NCBI RefSeq assembly: GCF_016920785.2
Contig: NW_024609857.1
Span: 127,589,094-127,653,093 of the forward strand
Direction: 5' to 3'
DNA: 64,000 bases
Source of the DNA: Ixodes scapularis
Taxonomy: Eukaryota; Arthropoda; Arachnida; Ixodida; Ixodidae
Both the position numbers and the translations under genes were made by a program. The notes beneath the pieces were generated by a model. It was not told where the DNA came from. It saw only the letters and a list, made by a program, of their open reading frames with translations, and searched no databases. Below are positions 35,518-47,500 of this stretch, one piece after another (the stretch's first letter is position 1; each line of letters starts with the position of its first letter).

Positions 35518-38500
35518 CGCGTGAACTAAGTACGCCGGTAAGAAGCATGTGGCAGATATGTGTGAAAACGAACCGAAATATGTGAACAGCGATGATCGCC
35601 ACCCTGACTACACTTAGCTCTGTCCACAATGTAAACAGAAAAGGAAATTCATTGACGAAAACCCAGATGTCTTCGGACCATCTACGGGTTTTGTCGAGGT
35701 CCCCTCCCCCACAAACAAGAACGGTTCCTGTGACACCGTGTCCTAATCCCGGATGCTGGTGGGCCAGCTTCCACTCCAGAGCAGGGTGTGGCTATTGGTA
35801 CCTCTTTGTTCCTTCAAGGCCGAGAGTAGGTCGTCCTGCGCCTCTGCTCAGAGTTAGCCCGGTGAGCCCTCAAGGCTCTTAGTCCCTAAGGGCCAGCTGA
35901 CGGCGACAACGGAAGAGCCGATGGAAAAGAGTGGGTACATATCCGACAAATAGGCTTTCCTCTCGGGATCAGAATCCTCTCCTTCTGGCCCCACCAAATT
36001 TAGTAAGAAACAATCAGGCTAAAAACAAAAGCAAAAAAAAAAAAAAAAAACCCACGCATAAAAAGTATAACAAAAATAAGTCGTTTCTTATTGTGTACAG
36101 TTTTTAATTTAGGTTTATTTTAATTGTAAAATTATGCTATGCAGGGGAACTGTCACGGCGTCCTTGTAATATTGGTGAGAGAGAGGAAATAAATAAAGGC
36201 TGTGGATAAATTTAATATTGATGATGGAAATATGTTTCTCGGTCTTCGGTACTTTCTTTACACGAGGCTCTTCTGATTGACAGAGAGAGGTCCTACGCCA
36301 CCACCAGGTTTTTAGAAAGGACAGCCTTTCCTCTAACCCTTCCGTTGGTGTCACAGTGGTAGTGCAGTGCGGGCTTCTGTGTGTTCAAGTGTTCATGTTC
36401 CTCTGCATACAGTATATGAGCCAGTGGAAGTTCGTTTTCTTTTTTATTTTAAAATTAGATTCTCACGGGTCAAGCCGGTAGGAAGGTAGAGACGAAAGGC
36501 CTCTACCCCGGTAGTTCACAGTAAACACACAAATATAAAAAAATACATACAGTTTTCGGGGGGGGGGGGGGGGGGTACACTTGTCACAATAATGCGTGAT
36601 AGATGTACACACTTTTCTAAACAATGTTTAAAACATGGTTAACAAAAGATCCTGGTCACATTTTTTCATCTTTAAGAAACAGAGCACAAAATAATAGTCC
36701 CAGAATAGTTAAAAATAATGTCCTTTTTAAAAAATAAATTTTAAGTCGCAATAAATACTTTTCTCGTCATACGTATACAAGAAAACTAAACACCGGTCTC
36801 AGAAAAAATATGTTTAGATACGCAGACAGAGAGGAACGAAGAAAGAAATCTTGGTGTAGGCACCAGAGCATTTGGCACATGTTCAGTGTTAAACACTTTG
36901 ACATCAAGAAAGTTTAAACATTTTCGTTGTAAATGTTAGTGTTTTGTATTTTGTTTTTATAATAATGAAATGGTAGCGAACAGTCGGCTTCTTCGTTAAA
37001 AATATTAAGTAGTGAAGGAACTTTATATTTAAAGATTTCTTTTCCGTAAGTTTTTCTTACTTTCGGCGTTTGTCGCTTTGTATTTTGTAAGTCATAGTGT
37101 TGTATAGAGACTTCAACTATTCGATAAAGCTTCTGTTTGTAAATTACTCGCATCCGTTTGAAGTAATAAATCTGGTTTGCTTTCAGTAAATCGCACATTT
37201 TATTGTATGGACTACTATGAAAATTGCGAACATTACCATGAAAGTTTTCAAAAAGGCGCAGTGTACTTTTTTTGAAGTATATGTACTGTATTATAGTTTT
37301 GTTATTGTTTTTATTCCCCTCACAAGATTTCCGTCAGAAAGTTTTGAGTAAAACAGTAAATAATATACGTATTTCTTAAGCCGGGTGGGTTTTAAATTTG
37401 ATATTCTACACACACAACCCACCGATTTTGATAACTCATAATAATTGACCTCCTTATTACCCTCGTACTGCTCTACCTTCCACCTAACGTTGCACGGCAG
37501 CACCGTGAACTGTAAGGCGACTTATAGATCAGCTGCCCAATCCCTTTTTATCTCAAGATGTTTTTACTGACTAGAACCCTCCCGTGGGAAAATTCTCGTC
37601 CGGATTCAAGCGGTGCAGCTCTTGCAATGCATTTATAAGTTTACGGTCTCTGTGTTTTAAATGAGAGCCAACATTTTTTAGCGCTGCTCATAACAACTTT
37701 ACGTCAATAGACCTTTCCTTGTCATCACCATCTCTACTTTTATTTTTCATAAAAGGTTTTAAGTGAACCCTTCGGGAACAATAATTTTTCGAATATTTTA
37801 GAGGGTGCTGTATCTCTTCTGTCGCTTTCGACCCGCTTTCGAAAGTAGGAGTTAGAAAAAGCTTACTGGGAAGGTTTTGCTTTAAATGCGGTGCTAGATT
37901 TGTTTGTCTTTAGTAGTGTGCCCCTTGCGGATGCACCATTTTTTTTTTCACTGAATATTTAATTAACGCGGCACGTTGTATTCCGCGAACATCTGGCAAT
38001 TTTCCCGAGATATACAAACATTGGTGGAATAAATCATGTACAATCAGTCGAAGGAAGCAAAACCGAGCATGGGGTATAGTTTGCCTTCATTCCACTTCCC
38101 TAAACCTAATCAAATTTAAAAAAAAAAAACAGGTGAAGAAGAGATTAGGGATAAACTATGTCTTCTTCCTAAATAGCTTCGTTCCGGCGAAAGTGTGGGA
38201 CCGCCTGCGGAAGGTCCAGGGAGATTACCACCCAGGAAGCACACGGTGTTGGGCCAATATTGGAAAGCACTGGCCAAAAATTATCAAATGATGGTCCAGC
38301 TTCTCGAATCTGTTACCAATATTGTCTATTCTATTATATAGAATCTTCAGTGATGGCCCAGCTTATCCACTGACCGACCAATATTGGAAGTACATTGGCA
38401 CAAAATGGGCGATCTTGGCCTGTCAATTCCATTGACTTTCGAATATTGGATGAACACTGGCCTAAATGCCCTGTCAGTTCCATTGGCTTGGGATTATTGT

Positions 38501-41500
38501 ATGAGCACTGGCATAAAATGGACAATCTCGGCCTGACAGTTCCATTGGCTTGCGAATATTGGATGAATACTGGCATAAAACGGTCAAGGTTGGTCCTTGA
38601 GCACCCTTGGCTTGCTACATTGGATGGCCACTGGAATAAAATTGTCGAATTTGGCCTCTAAGTACCCATCGGCGTTCCAATATTTGATGGAGACTGGCAT
38701 AAAACGGACAGTGTTGGCTTGTCTATACCATTGGCTTGCGAACTTTGGATAAACACAAGCTTATAAAGGTCAATGCTGGCCTGTTGGTAGCAAAGGCTCA
38801 TCGACAATGCAAGAACACAGTGACATATAATGGTTAACGTTATTCTGACAATACAATTGGTTTAATATTAAAAGCATGTTGGAATAGGCTGGTTTAGGCA
38901 TGTTCAATTTGCCGCGACAATTTGGAGTTGCTCGAGCGCTTGTCAACTATATTTAATTTTGTCAACGCGTCATTCATACGTTTTCCTGCAAATTAAGAAA
39001 AAAAAATAACAAGGCACAGACCTTACAGGTAGTGCTTTGCTGCTTCTTTGTGCATATTAAGACGTCGCCAGCCATATGGGCTCATCAGGACCGCCAACTG
39101 AGACCGTCGAAATCCGCATCAAAGCATCGCCGTTCCGTCGCGGCCAAATGCACGGGACCTTTCACTCTAAAATATTATATGGACTCTGCAATCTAGACAG
39201 AAAAGATTCGTACCCCAACTAAGGGTTTGTGGACTGCACCTCGTGTCAGGTGAGGAACCTCTTTGCGATTGACTAGAACCAAAAAACATTTTGAAATATG
39301 TATATGGTTACACAAAGACGGCTCAATGACTCTATATGATACTACTGCTGCCACAATAAGACGTCAAATGCCTCCAACAAGGCACCTTGGCACTGATAGC
39401 AGACGGCAATGTTGGTTTTGATTTCGAGTGTAACCGGAATTGACGTCAGGTGCAAAAAGCGTATACTTAATAGAGCAAAAAATTAACACAAAGAAGTAGG
39501 AGTGAACACACGGAGCGCTACTGGCAACTGAATTTTATCTGGAAATATACACATTATTACACCTCACCCCAAATGAGTCTGAATTTCTTATTTGGTAAAA
39601 GGAGTGACGACACACTGATCCAGCCGTAATCCTTCTTTACCCTAATTTTGAACGCGTCAAAAATGTTCGTTTCTGTTTTGGTTTCACACTTGCCCGGAAA
39701 CTGTGTTTTATCCTGCAAAGGATGACATGAACACCTACCACAGTGGACTGCCAAGTTCTCTGAATGAGACCGCTTTAGAGAAAGTTGATGCCCTATGTAC
39801 ATTGGGGTGTTGCACGGAAGCACCCGATTTCAAAAGCCCCGTATCAAATGACGCATAACTAACACCCCGAGCTTTTGCACCGTGTTCGAAAGGCCAGTTT
39901 CAGAAGCCCCTGACGTGAATCACCAGACCAGGTGGCCGGGTACTCACCTTGACGGCTAAGCATTCTGGTTTTAATTTAAAAAAAAAAAACAGTAAGAGTG
40001 CACATAGGCGTACGTAACGTAATCATACCGTCATTGTAGACCCTCAAGATATTAGGTTAAGACATGGAACAATGCTGGTTAAAGTGCGCAAATGGATTCG
40101 GCCCGTCGGACAAACATGCTACACCCGTACGATGCCCACATGTCGTTGGTATTTTAGACTACCGATGTAGCGCATTCTACATATTTGTGAGCATGTTTTT
40201 TTGTGCGCATGTTCTCCAATTTTGTTCATTTTGAAGCATATTCTAGTTAGCTTCAATTGTGCTCTGAGGGAACGCCAAACGCCGAAGCGGCCCAGAAGTT
40301 TCTTGAGATTTATATCGCGATTTCTGCTTTTCGTTGGGAGACATCTGTTTTATCATTGTCTCTTTTTAATTTTGACATTAGGCTTCAAGCTGAGTTCGGA
40401 GCTTCGTGTCGGTCCGTCCCTTTTTGTCTTTTTGCTCCAGAGTTACCGTGTCTAAGCAATCTCTACCACATTGGTTTTTGGACCCCCGGATAGCAAAAAC
40501 GAGCAGAGAGAGACGGAAGAATTCAAGAGTGGGAAAAGTACAGGGGAGGGGAACGACGACGTCTTCGGAACGAGTTGCTTACGTAGGTCGCTCGGCCTAG
40601 CTTGATTAAACGCCTGTCGGAAGAGCCCTGATTCTCCTTCGGAAAGGGCAAGCGAGTGCGACGACCCAGAGCAGGTCCCCTCCCGTTTTCCCCAGATACC
40701 ATATCGCCAAATCACTCCTTCGTGAGCGAGGAAGATTCGGTGTGCTTGAGCGAGGTTCACCCCGTTCTTTCCTAAGGTGACAGTGCCGGGGGAGCTACGC
40801 GCCCGCCAGACCGGTCAACCGCCTGGTTTTCATCACTTGCCCCGCTCTCTTCGCGTGATTACGGAAGGGAACGTGATCACATGATTTAAGATAGACGTAC
40901 GATTGGTTCACCAAACACCTTAGGTTCCACTACACTCTCAACTTAGGGGTGACGGAGTCCAGCCCGCGAAAAACACACACACATGTGCAGAAAGTGGGGT
41001 CGTGTGAACCAAGGCCTCATGACAAGGTAGAGACTGGGAGGCGGTTGGTGGTGCGGTCTCCTCACTTTCCAACTCCCGCAAGTGCGAAATGCAAAAGGAG
41101 AGATACGCACCGCAATTTATGGAAGGTTTTCGGCAGAAAGAGCTCTTTTCTTCCAGGGAAAAGAAGAGCAAGATCAGCGTGCTCATCTCTAGGCAACGTG
41201 GTGTCAGTTTTTGAGTTGGCCGAGTTCATTTTATTGCATAGCGGATTGTTTCTATCGGGCGAAGCGGCTTGGCAGCTCCCATATCTACGCTACTCCTATT
41301 AGAACCGGCAAGAACGGTGGCTCTAAATCTCTAATCACCAGCAACGCATTTCGTTCTAATGCCAAGTGCGATCTTCAACATTCGTATTGCCAAGCTATAT
41401 GCTATTGTTTCAAATAGCATCTGGAATAATAGTTCATAATCATTTAAATTATGTTTATTTTTATATTTTCGTAAACAAGAGCGGGTACACCTAGCTAGAT

Positions 41501-44500
41501 CTAAAGTAAATAATAACAACTCAAAATTATTAAAAATATATATTTTGCATCTGCAAATGTATTCATTTATATGAGTTTTCATATAATTTTGTATTAGTAA
41601 CACGCATTTATGTTACGTACCGCAATAAATTATTATAAATTAATTTAAGTATGAATATTGTCTATGTTTGCTTTGTATTCGAAGATTTGCATTTCCAAAT
41701 ACTCTTTAGGGTTATTCTGCTCACCTCTGCGTGCTGCTGGTTTTTAAATTAAAACATTTTGTACAAACAGTTTTATGCCTTGTGTGCTTTTCAAAAACAA
41801 TTTAGCGTTCTACTATTGAAAGTGTGTGTTTTCATTGCTCCCGAAATTTGTTTGTAAATCGAAGAAGTAAAAATTATGCAAATTTTGAGCGGCAATAAAA
41901 CACAATTATTGCCGAGTTCCCTCATTCTTTGTCCGATGAATCTTTGACAACCAGCCATTCCAGTTGTGTAAAAACCTGTTGCAGTCTAATTTTAAATTAG
42001 GAAACAAAAATTAGACTTGGCTTCATCATTCTGATAAACCCTGGAATGTATCAGACGTGAGTTAGGCGTGAGTTCTCACTTGAATCACGCTTGGTTACGA
42101 TAAGCTTTGCGTGGTTTCAGATACGCTGCACACACGACGCATGTTTGTGTCCTCCGGATTCGCCAGAATGATCGAGACAACTTTAACTTTATTAGAGAGT
42201 GGAATGTATCACGAGCATGCTTGGATGGGGAGTTTTCCATGGGTCATACTTCACTTGTGGGTGTGTGTAGGACCTTGAATTCTTAATGCTCTTTTCGGCA
42301 TTTTCTGCAACCTGTTCTGAGCGGCTTCTTGGCCGCGGTAACAAAGTGCGGCTGTTCGAGACTTAAAGGGGCACGGACACATCAAAATCATATTTTTTTA
42401 GAATGTTTGAAAGGAGTGAAAACGATGCCTTCACATTACCCTCAAAATTCGAAACTTGAAAATTTAGTATTTGTGAAGTAAAAAAACAATTTCCAAATGC
42501 CGAATTTGAAGTTCCTGTGCGATCCGCTCCGTTGCGTTGACGTCAACTATTGCGGAGCACAAATAAGAGTCGAGTTTCTTTCGCGCCTCCGCTTCGCAAC
42601 GTGTCTACGCGACCCGTAGCAAGAAGGTGAGAGCGGGAGAAGGGCGCCGGCGTCGCGGGAACCACCGACCAGGAAATCGGTTTCCTGCGTGAGTGCCGTG
42701 CTGCCCATCGCTTCGAGCAGACGACGGTGCCCCGGCGGTGTCACAACCGAAACTACGATACACAGACACCAAACCCAGTTGTTTTCACCGTATGACGATT
42801 CTCTTTTCGAAGTCTGAGAGGTCGTCGGGCACCTAAAAAAGGCCACTTTGTCCGCTTCCCCGACTCACCGATCACCCTCTGCTACTAGAGTTCCTGTATA
42901 TGCTACCTACGGTAGCAGAGTTGCGCATTCAGCCTCGGCGCGTGGCCGTAGCGCCGGCTTTCCCGCACGAGCTGGATGCTTTGCTCCTCACGTGACTAAA
43001 TTTGGCGAATAGCGGCGCCGCGCGCGCCGCCGCGCATGGAAAACAGGAGAGGAGGAAAAGGAGGCGGAAAGCAGGGAAACATACGCCGGGGCAAGAGAAA
43101 CGTCGGCGGAGCGACCGTAAAGGTGGCTTTCTTGCACGCCAAGGGATGCTTTGCTCCTCACGTGATGGATCTCGGCGAATAGAGGCGTGGCGGCGCGGGG
43201 AAAACAAATGCGCAACTCTGGCTCCCGTAGGGAGCCTATACAGGAACTCTATCTGCTACATGCCTCGAGCGCCGCCATGCTTTCCGAGGGAGGATAAAAA
43301 TCCAGAAGGCGACATCACAACGGACTTCGATTTTTGGTATTTCAAGAAGAAGGGCCGTAGTGCGTTCGCAATTGCGTTAAAAAACATGTTTTACGATTGC
43401 CGTTATTAAATGTTGTAGAAAGGTCGCCTACAAAGCTTCTAAATTTCATGATTCTTGACGTCACGAATCAAAAGAAGCGAGGAGGCCAAAAGCGGGAGTG
43501 GAGGGCGCAAAAAATAAAAAAGCGCGCGAGTGCGTAAATTTTTTTTTTTTTCGCGATGCGTTTTTTTTTGCGTTTCTATGACAACAACGTGCATAGTTTT
43601 AGACAATAGAAAAAAGTACGACCTTGGTTTTGTCAGTGCCGCTTTAATAAACTTTCGGATCTTTTTTTTTTTTAATATTCAAAATTCATTTTTGCTATAT
43701 TTGCGGGAGCCGCTCAATTCCCTTCATTAAAAACAGACATAAATGCATTGAAAAAGTGCGAACGGGAGTGGGAAATCATGATCGGTTCGCTGTAGTCGCT
43801 ATATCGTTATAACCGACTTCGTTATCACCGGTCTCGACAGTATTGCTTTCAAATGCCGCGTTACCATACAGTGAACCTTTTGGAACACACGTACCTTTTT
43901 TTTTTTCAGTTGCGTGTTGTCTTCAATGGTATGGCGTCGCACGCCGGCCAATACCCGTGGGATGGCGTAAATGCCTTGGATGCAGCCGTGGGCGCCTACG
44001 TCAACGTCTCCATGCTCAGGCAACAAATGAAGCCTGACTGTCGGGTTCACGGTAAGAACACTATTTGCGAAGCTGCAAACGTGAATAACTTGAATTAGAT
44101 AAGGACCGTGTTATTTGAAATCTTGCAAAGAGAGGTGGTTAATATATATAACTTCTAAAAACAACATTTGTGCTGGGCCAGTTCTTGGTTAGAATGAATC
44201 TGAAATCCGCCATTGCGTCACACTTCTAATTCTAGAGTTTTTGACACCGAAAGTTTTTGGCTTTGGGCGTTCCTCAGAGGCCGCTCATTTAGGTGTTTCG
44301 CCAGATACATATACCACAGCAAAGAAACTTGGCGTATATGCGTAACGGGCGACAGGCGCAGTGACTAACTAGCGAACCACGCATGCATTTTTGCTTAGCG
44401 TTCGAAGAAACGTTCTGTTGTCTGGTGGTATCTGTTGTTGACGACAATTATACTTGTCCTCTTTAGAAAAGATTGTACCCTCCAGATCGTTTCTTATTAA

Positions 44501-47500
44501 AAATACCCCTTTTCTCTGCGGCTCTCTGAAATTTTGCAGTTTTGCCTTCGGCTTTAACCCCGTGTCACTCTGGTCACCCCTGGTATAGATCATTTGTAAA
44601 AACGTAGCAGAACATTTGTTCGAGTGCGCAATATTTTTTTATTACCTACGTAATCCAAAAACAGTGTCCAAAGATGAGAACTTATGCCATAAGATCTCAA
44701 ATTTTGTATAAGTAGCGGATGATCAACCAAGCTAAATACCTTTAAAATATCAAAATATTATGTGTTTTCTTGACCGCGCTGATAAAAAAAGAAGGCGACA
44801 GAACATTTAAAAATTGGATGACATTTACTTCAACTGATATTTTACTTACAGAGCCATGTTGTATAGAGCTATTCCTATGTTAAAAATTGAGATATTATCA
44901 AACATAACTATTTCATAAACCTTTGTGAATCGACATAATAAAGATATGGGTAAATATTTTTTTAGGTAATGAGCTTTGCCATATTTATATGCACTGGGTG
45001 TTATATAGTTTTTTTTTTTCAAAGGAAACAGAAAGTTGGGTTGATAACGAAAAGTTAAGAATATATGTTATGATTAGTATAAAAATTGCGCGACGATCAC
45101 ACGACGCAATGCGTTTAGACAGCTGCGCTGCTTATTCGACGATATGACGATGATAATCAATAGACTTTAGGGAGTTTTCGTAGACCGTTTTCCAAGCTCC
45201 TCTACGCTCTGCGGAAGAAGACGCCAGTACTGCGCATGCGTGGCTCTGGACTTTCCTGTAGAGTCACGGATCTCGTAGCGGGTTGCGGAGAACGCTGCGG
45301 GACAGCAGAACGATCTACGAAAATTCCCTATTGCGCCGATCGTGCCTCATACGGTGATCTGATATTAAAATGACATTGTGTTGATTTAACGTCGATTCTT
45401 TGTTGATTTTATTTTATTTTATTTTACGTGCCCAAAAACAACCATGCGGGTCTCCTCTTTGGTGCACAAATATGTATATATGAACATAAAAAAAAAGAAA
45501 AACACAATTGCAGGTTTCAAACACAAAGCAACAAACACAGAATATTTAAAGTTCGGCAACAAGCACTTTCACTTTCCTCCTGAACAACGTAATGTCACTG
45601 TATATATCAAGTTCGGCATTTTCAATATTGATAAATATAGATTGTATCCGTGACAGACGAGATGGTTTACAGATGGTGTGAATGCTGAAAGTACTGCGGG
45701 TCCGAGTGGAACAAGGAGGGACATTAATGTTTACACCACGTAAACGCGAAGCACTGTCAAGTACGCTATTTGCAATTTTGCTCAGAAAAACTAAGTCGCG
45801 CTCTGCTCTTCTAATGGTCAATTGTGTCAACGAAATCTTATTAAGCAAGAAAGTGTAGTCAAAATAGAAACGGCGTTGGAATTAGCGATCATAAACAATA
45901 CGTGTTAGTTTGTGTTGCACATTTTCGATGGTCACTGCCTGGGTTCTTGATAACGATGTCCAGGCCTCAGAAGCGAACTCAAGCCTAGACCTAACTATGG
46001 CACAAAATAAACGAATAATCGAAGCCTGGGTCTTGAATGGCTGAGTAATGCCGCATATAATACCCAACATTCTAGTCGCCCTACCAACAATAAACGACAC
46101 GTGAGCGGTAAACTTGAATGCATCATCCAGATACACGCCAAGGTCTTTTACAACAGATGCACGCTTGATTGTCCCTCCGTCTATAATATAATCATAGTGT
46201 ACTATACTGCGACGCCTGCAGAAAGTCAATATATTTGTTGTCAGGAAATTCAGTGATAAGCTATTTGCTGAACACCACTGGACAACACGTACGCCATCAT
46301 ATTGCCAAACACAAGACAGTGAACAGGAGACTTTACACTTATAAAAAGCTTGATATCATCAGCCAACATCAGTAACTCAGCCCCATCTTCAAAGGTCGCT
46401 AGATCGTTGACGAAGATAAAGAACAAAAGGGGCCAAAAATAGATCCTTGAGGGACACCAGATGTCGAGAAAAGAAGGTTGGAATAACTGCTATGAATACG
46501 AACACTGTTTGGACGAGAGGATAAGTAACTTTCGAACCAGTTACACAGCTCTGAACAACAATCATATGACGATAATGTGTGTAACAACTCATGATTTGCT
46601 TTATCGAAAGCTTTCGACATGTCAAAGTATATACAATCAACTTGGCTTCTGTTTAAAACAATGGGGGTTGAGCAGTTTAAAAAAGAGCAAAGATTGTTTT
46701 CAACCGACCGTCCTTTCAGAAAACCATGCTGACAAGATATAAGATGCATAAATAATTTTAAAAGGACGATGAAACAGTATTGAAATCGAATTTCATCAAC
46801 CGCACGTCATATAAGGCGCGAGAATAAAACCAAAGCACAAAAATAGAAAGCCAAATATTGTTTTCCGCTATCAAACTTTTAAAAGAAAAGCGGACTCTTC
46901 TATCTCTTCTTTCCTTGGAAACCTCTCTGCCTTCACAAAAGCGATGCATCCGCGATGCCAAAGCACGTCAGGCAAATCCACGCCGCGTATTAGATAAGAG
47001 CCTACCTCAAACTCAAAACTCAAACTCTTTATTTCTCTCCGTTTGGAGAGGGGAGACAGAGAAAAAAACAACTCAGTTGTTGCTTGACGAGCTTCTGCCT
47101 CCCCACAGCAGCGAAAGAGGACAGCACATGTACATACACATAATTTTTTTTTTCACATCACACTTAAGCGCGATCCAAACCAACGCTTCTTTTTGCGGCT
47201 GTAGGTCGTGCGAGCCCCGGATGTGACGTATTTCGTGACGTTTTTGCTGTTTCCGGCGCGCTTTCTGAGTCAGAACCGTGCGGTTTGGTTTGGACGAACC
47301 AGCTTCGGGCAAGCGCACGCGCGCGCACGCAGGCACGAGCGCATTCTGGCGGTCACCTTCCTCGCGTCGGAAACGGGACGAAAATTCATAGATGCAGCCA
47401 TACTCGCAAGCAAGCAAAGTGCAACTGCGACACACTGGCCGGCCTGACGGCAGAGAAACGCGGAGCCGGAACTAGCTTGCCCTCCACCGATTGGCCGACA

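Larger units (their letters stand above)
31800..35690 (+). mobile_element. LINE D 5' region and ORF1, interrupted by a TIR element
   Basis: A probable 5'UTR (31800-32560, with a C22 tract at 32483-32504) precedes ORF1 remnants at 32570-33028 that read INTKQQSDALLALNALSDY, VNVSPHLKQ and GVIYKDDLLDLADTELVKGL. Beyond the inserted element (33031-35404), 35407 on gives CFVCQRFGHESRS, a CCHC zinc knuckle, then CPQCKQKRKF near 35620. This is the gag-like ORF1 of I/Jockey-type arthropod LINEs. No endonuclease or RT follows. Confidence 0.65.
26897..43909 (+). other. Intron 3 of the PM20D2-like gene (17.0 kb)
   Basis: gtgagc...tttcag. It contains Gypsy pol, LINE D with its inserted element, LINE F, minisatellites and a TTAA element. 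Stretches 26897-27770, 36000-36540, 37511-38240 and 38850-42360 show only short frames and AT-rich sequence, no gene. Confidence 0.85.

Noticed and set aside
36325..36405. tRNA-like sequence (gtggtagtgcagtgcgggc, gtgttcaagtgttc)
   Set aside because: The B-box-like part is poor and no stems form; chance or too decayed to support.
38245..38830. CRISPR-like array
   Set aside because: Units vary along their whole 62 bp with no short constant repeat and variable spacers; it is a minisatellite in a eukaryotic intron.
43002..43409. 135-codon basic frame
   Set aside because: It crosses the border of the nested MITE at 43251 and is low-complexity Arg/Gly/Lys from GC-rich sequence.
47073..47435. Minus-strand 120-codon frame and overlapping plus-strand frames up to 134 codons
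   Set aside because: They lie inside the 47167-47683 MITE and across its TIR; complementary frames in a palindromic element are expected by chance.
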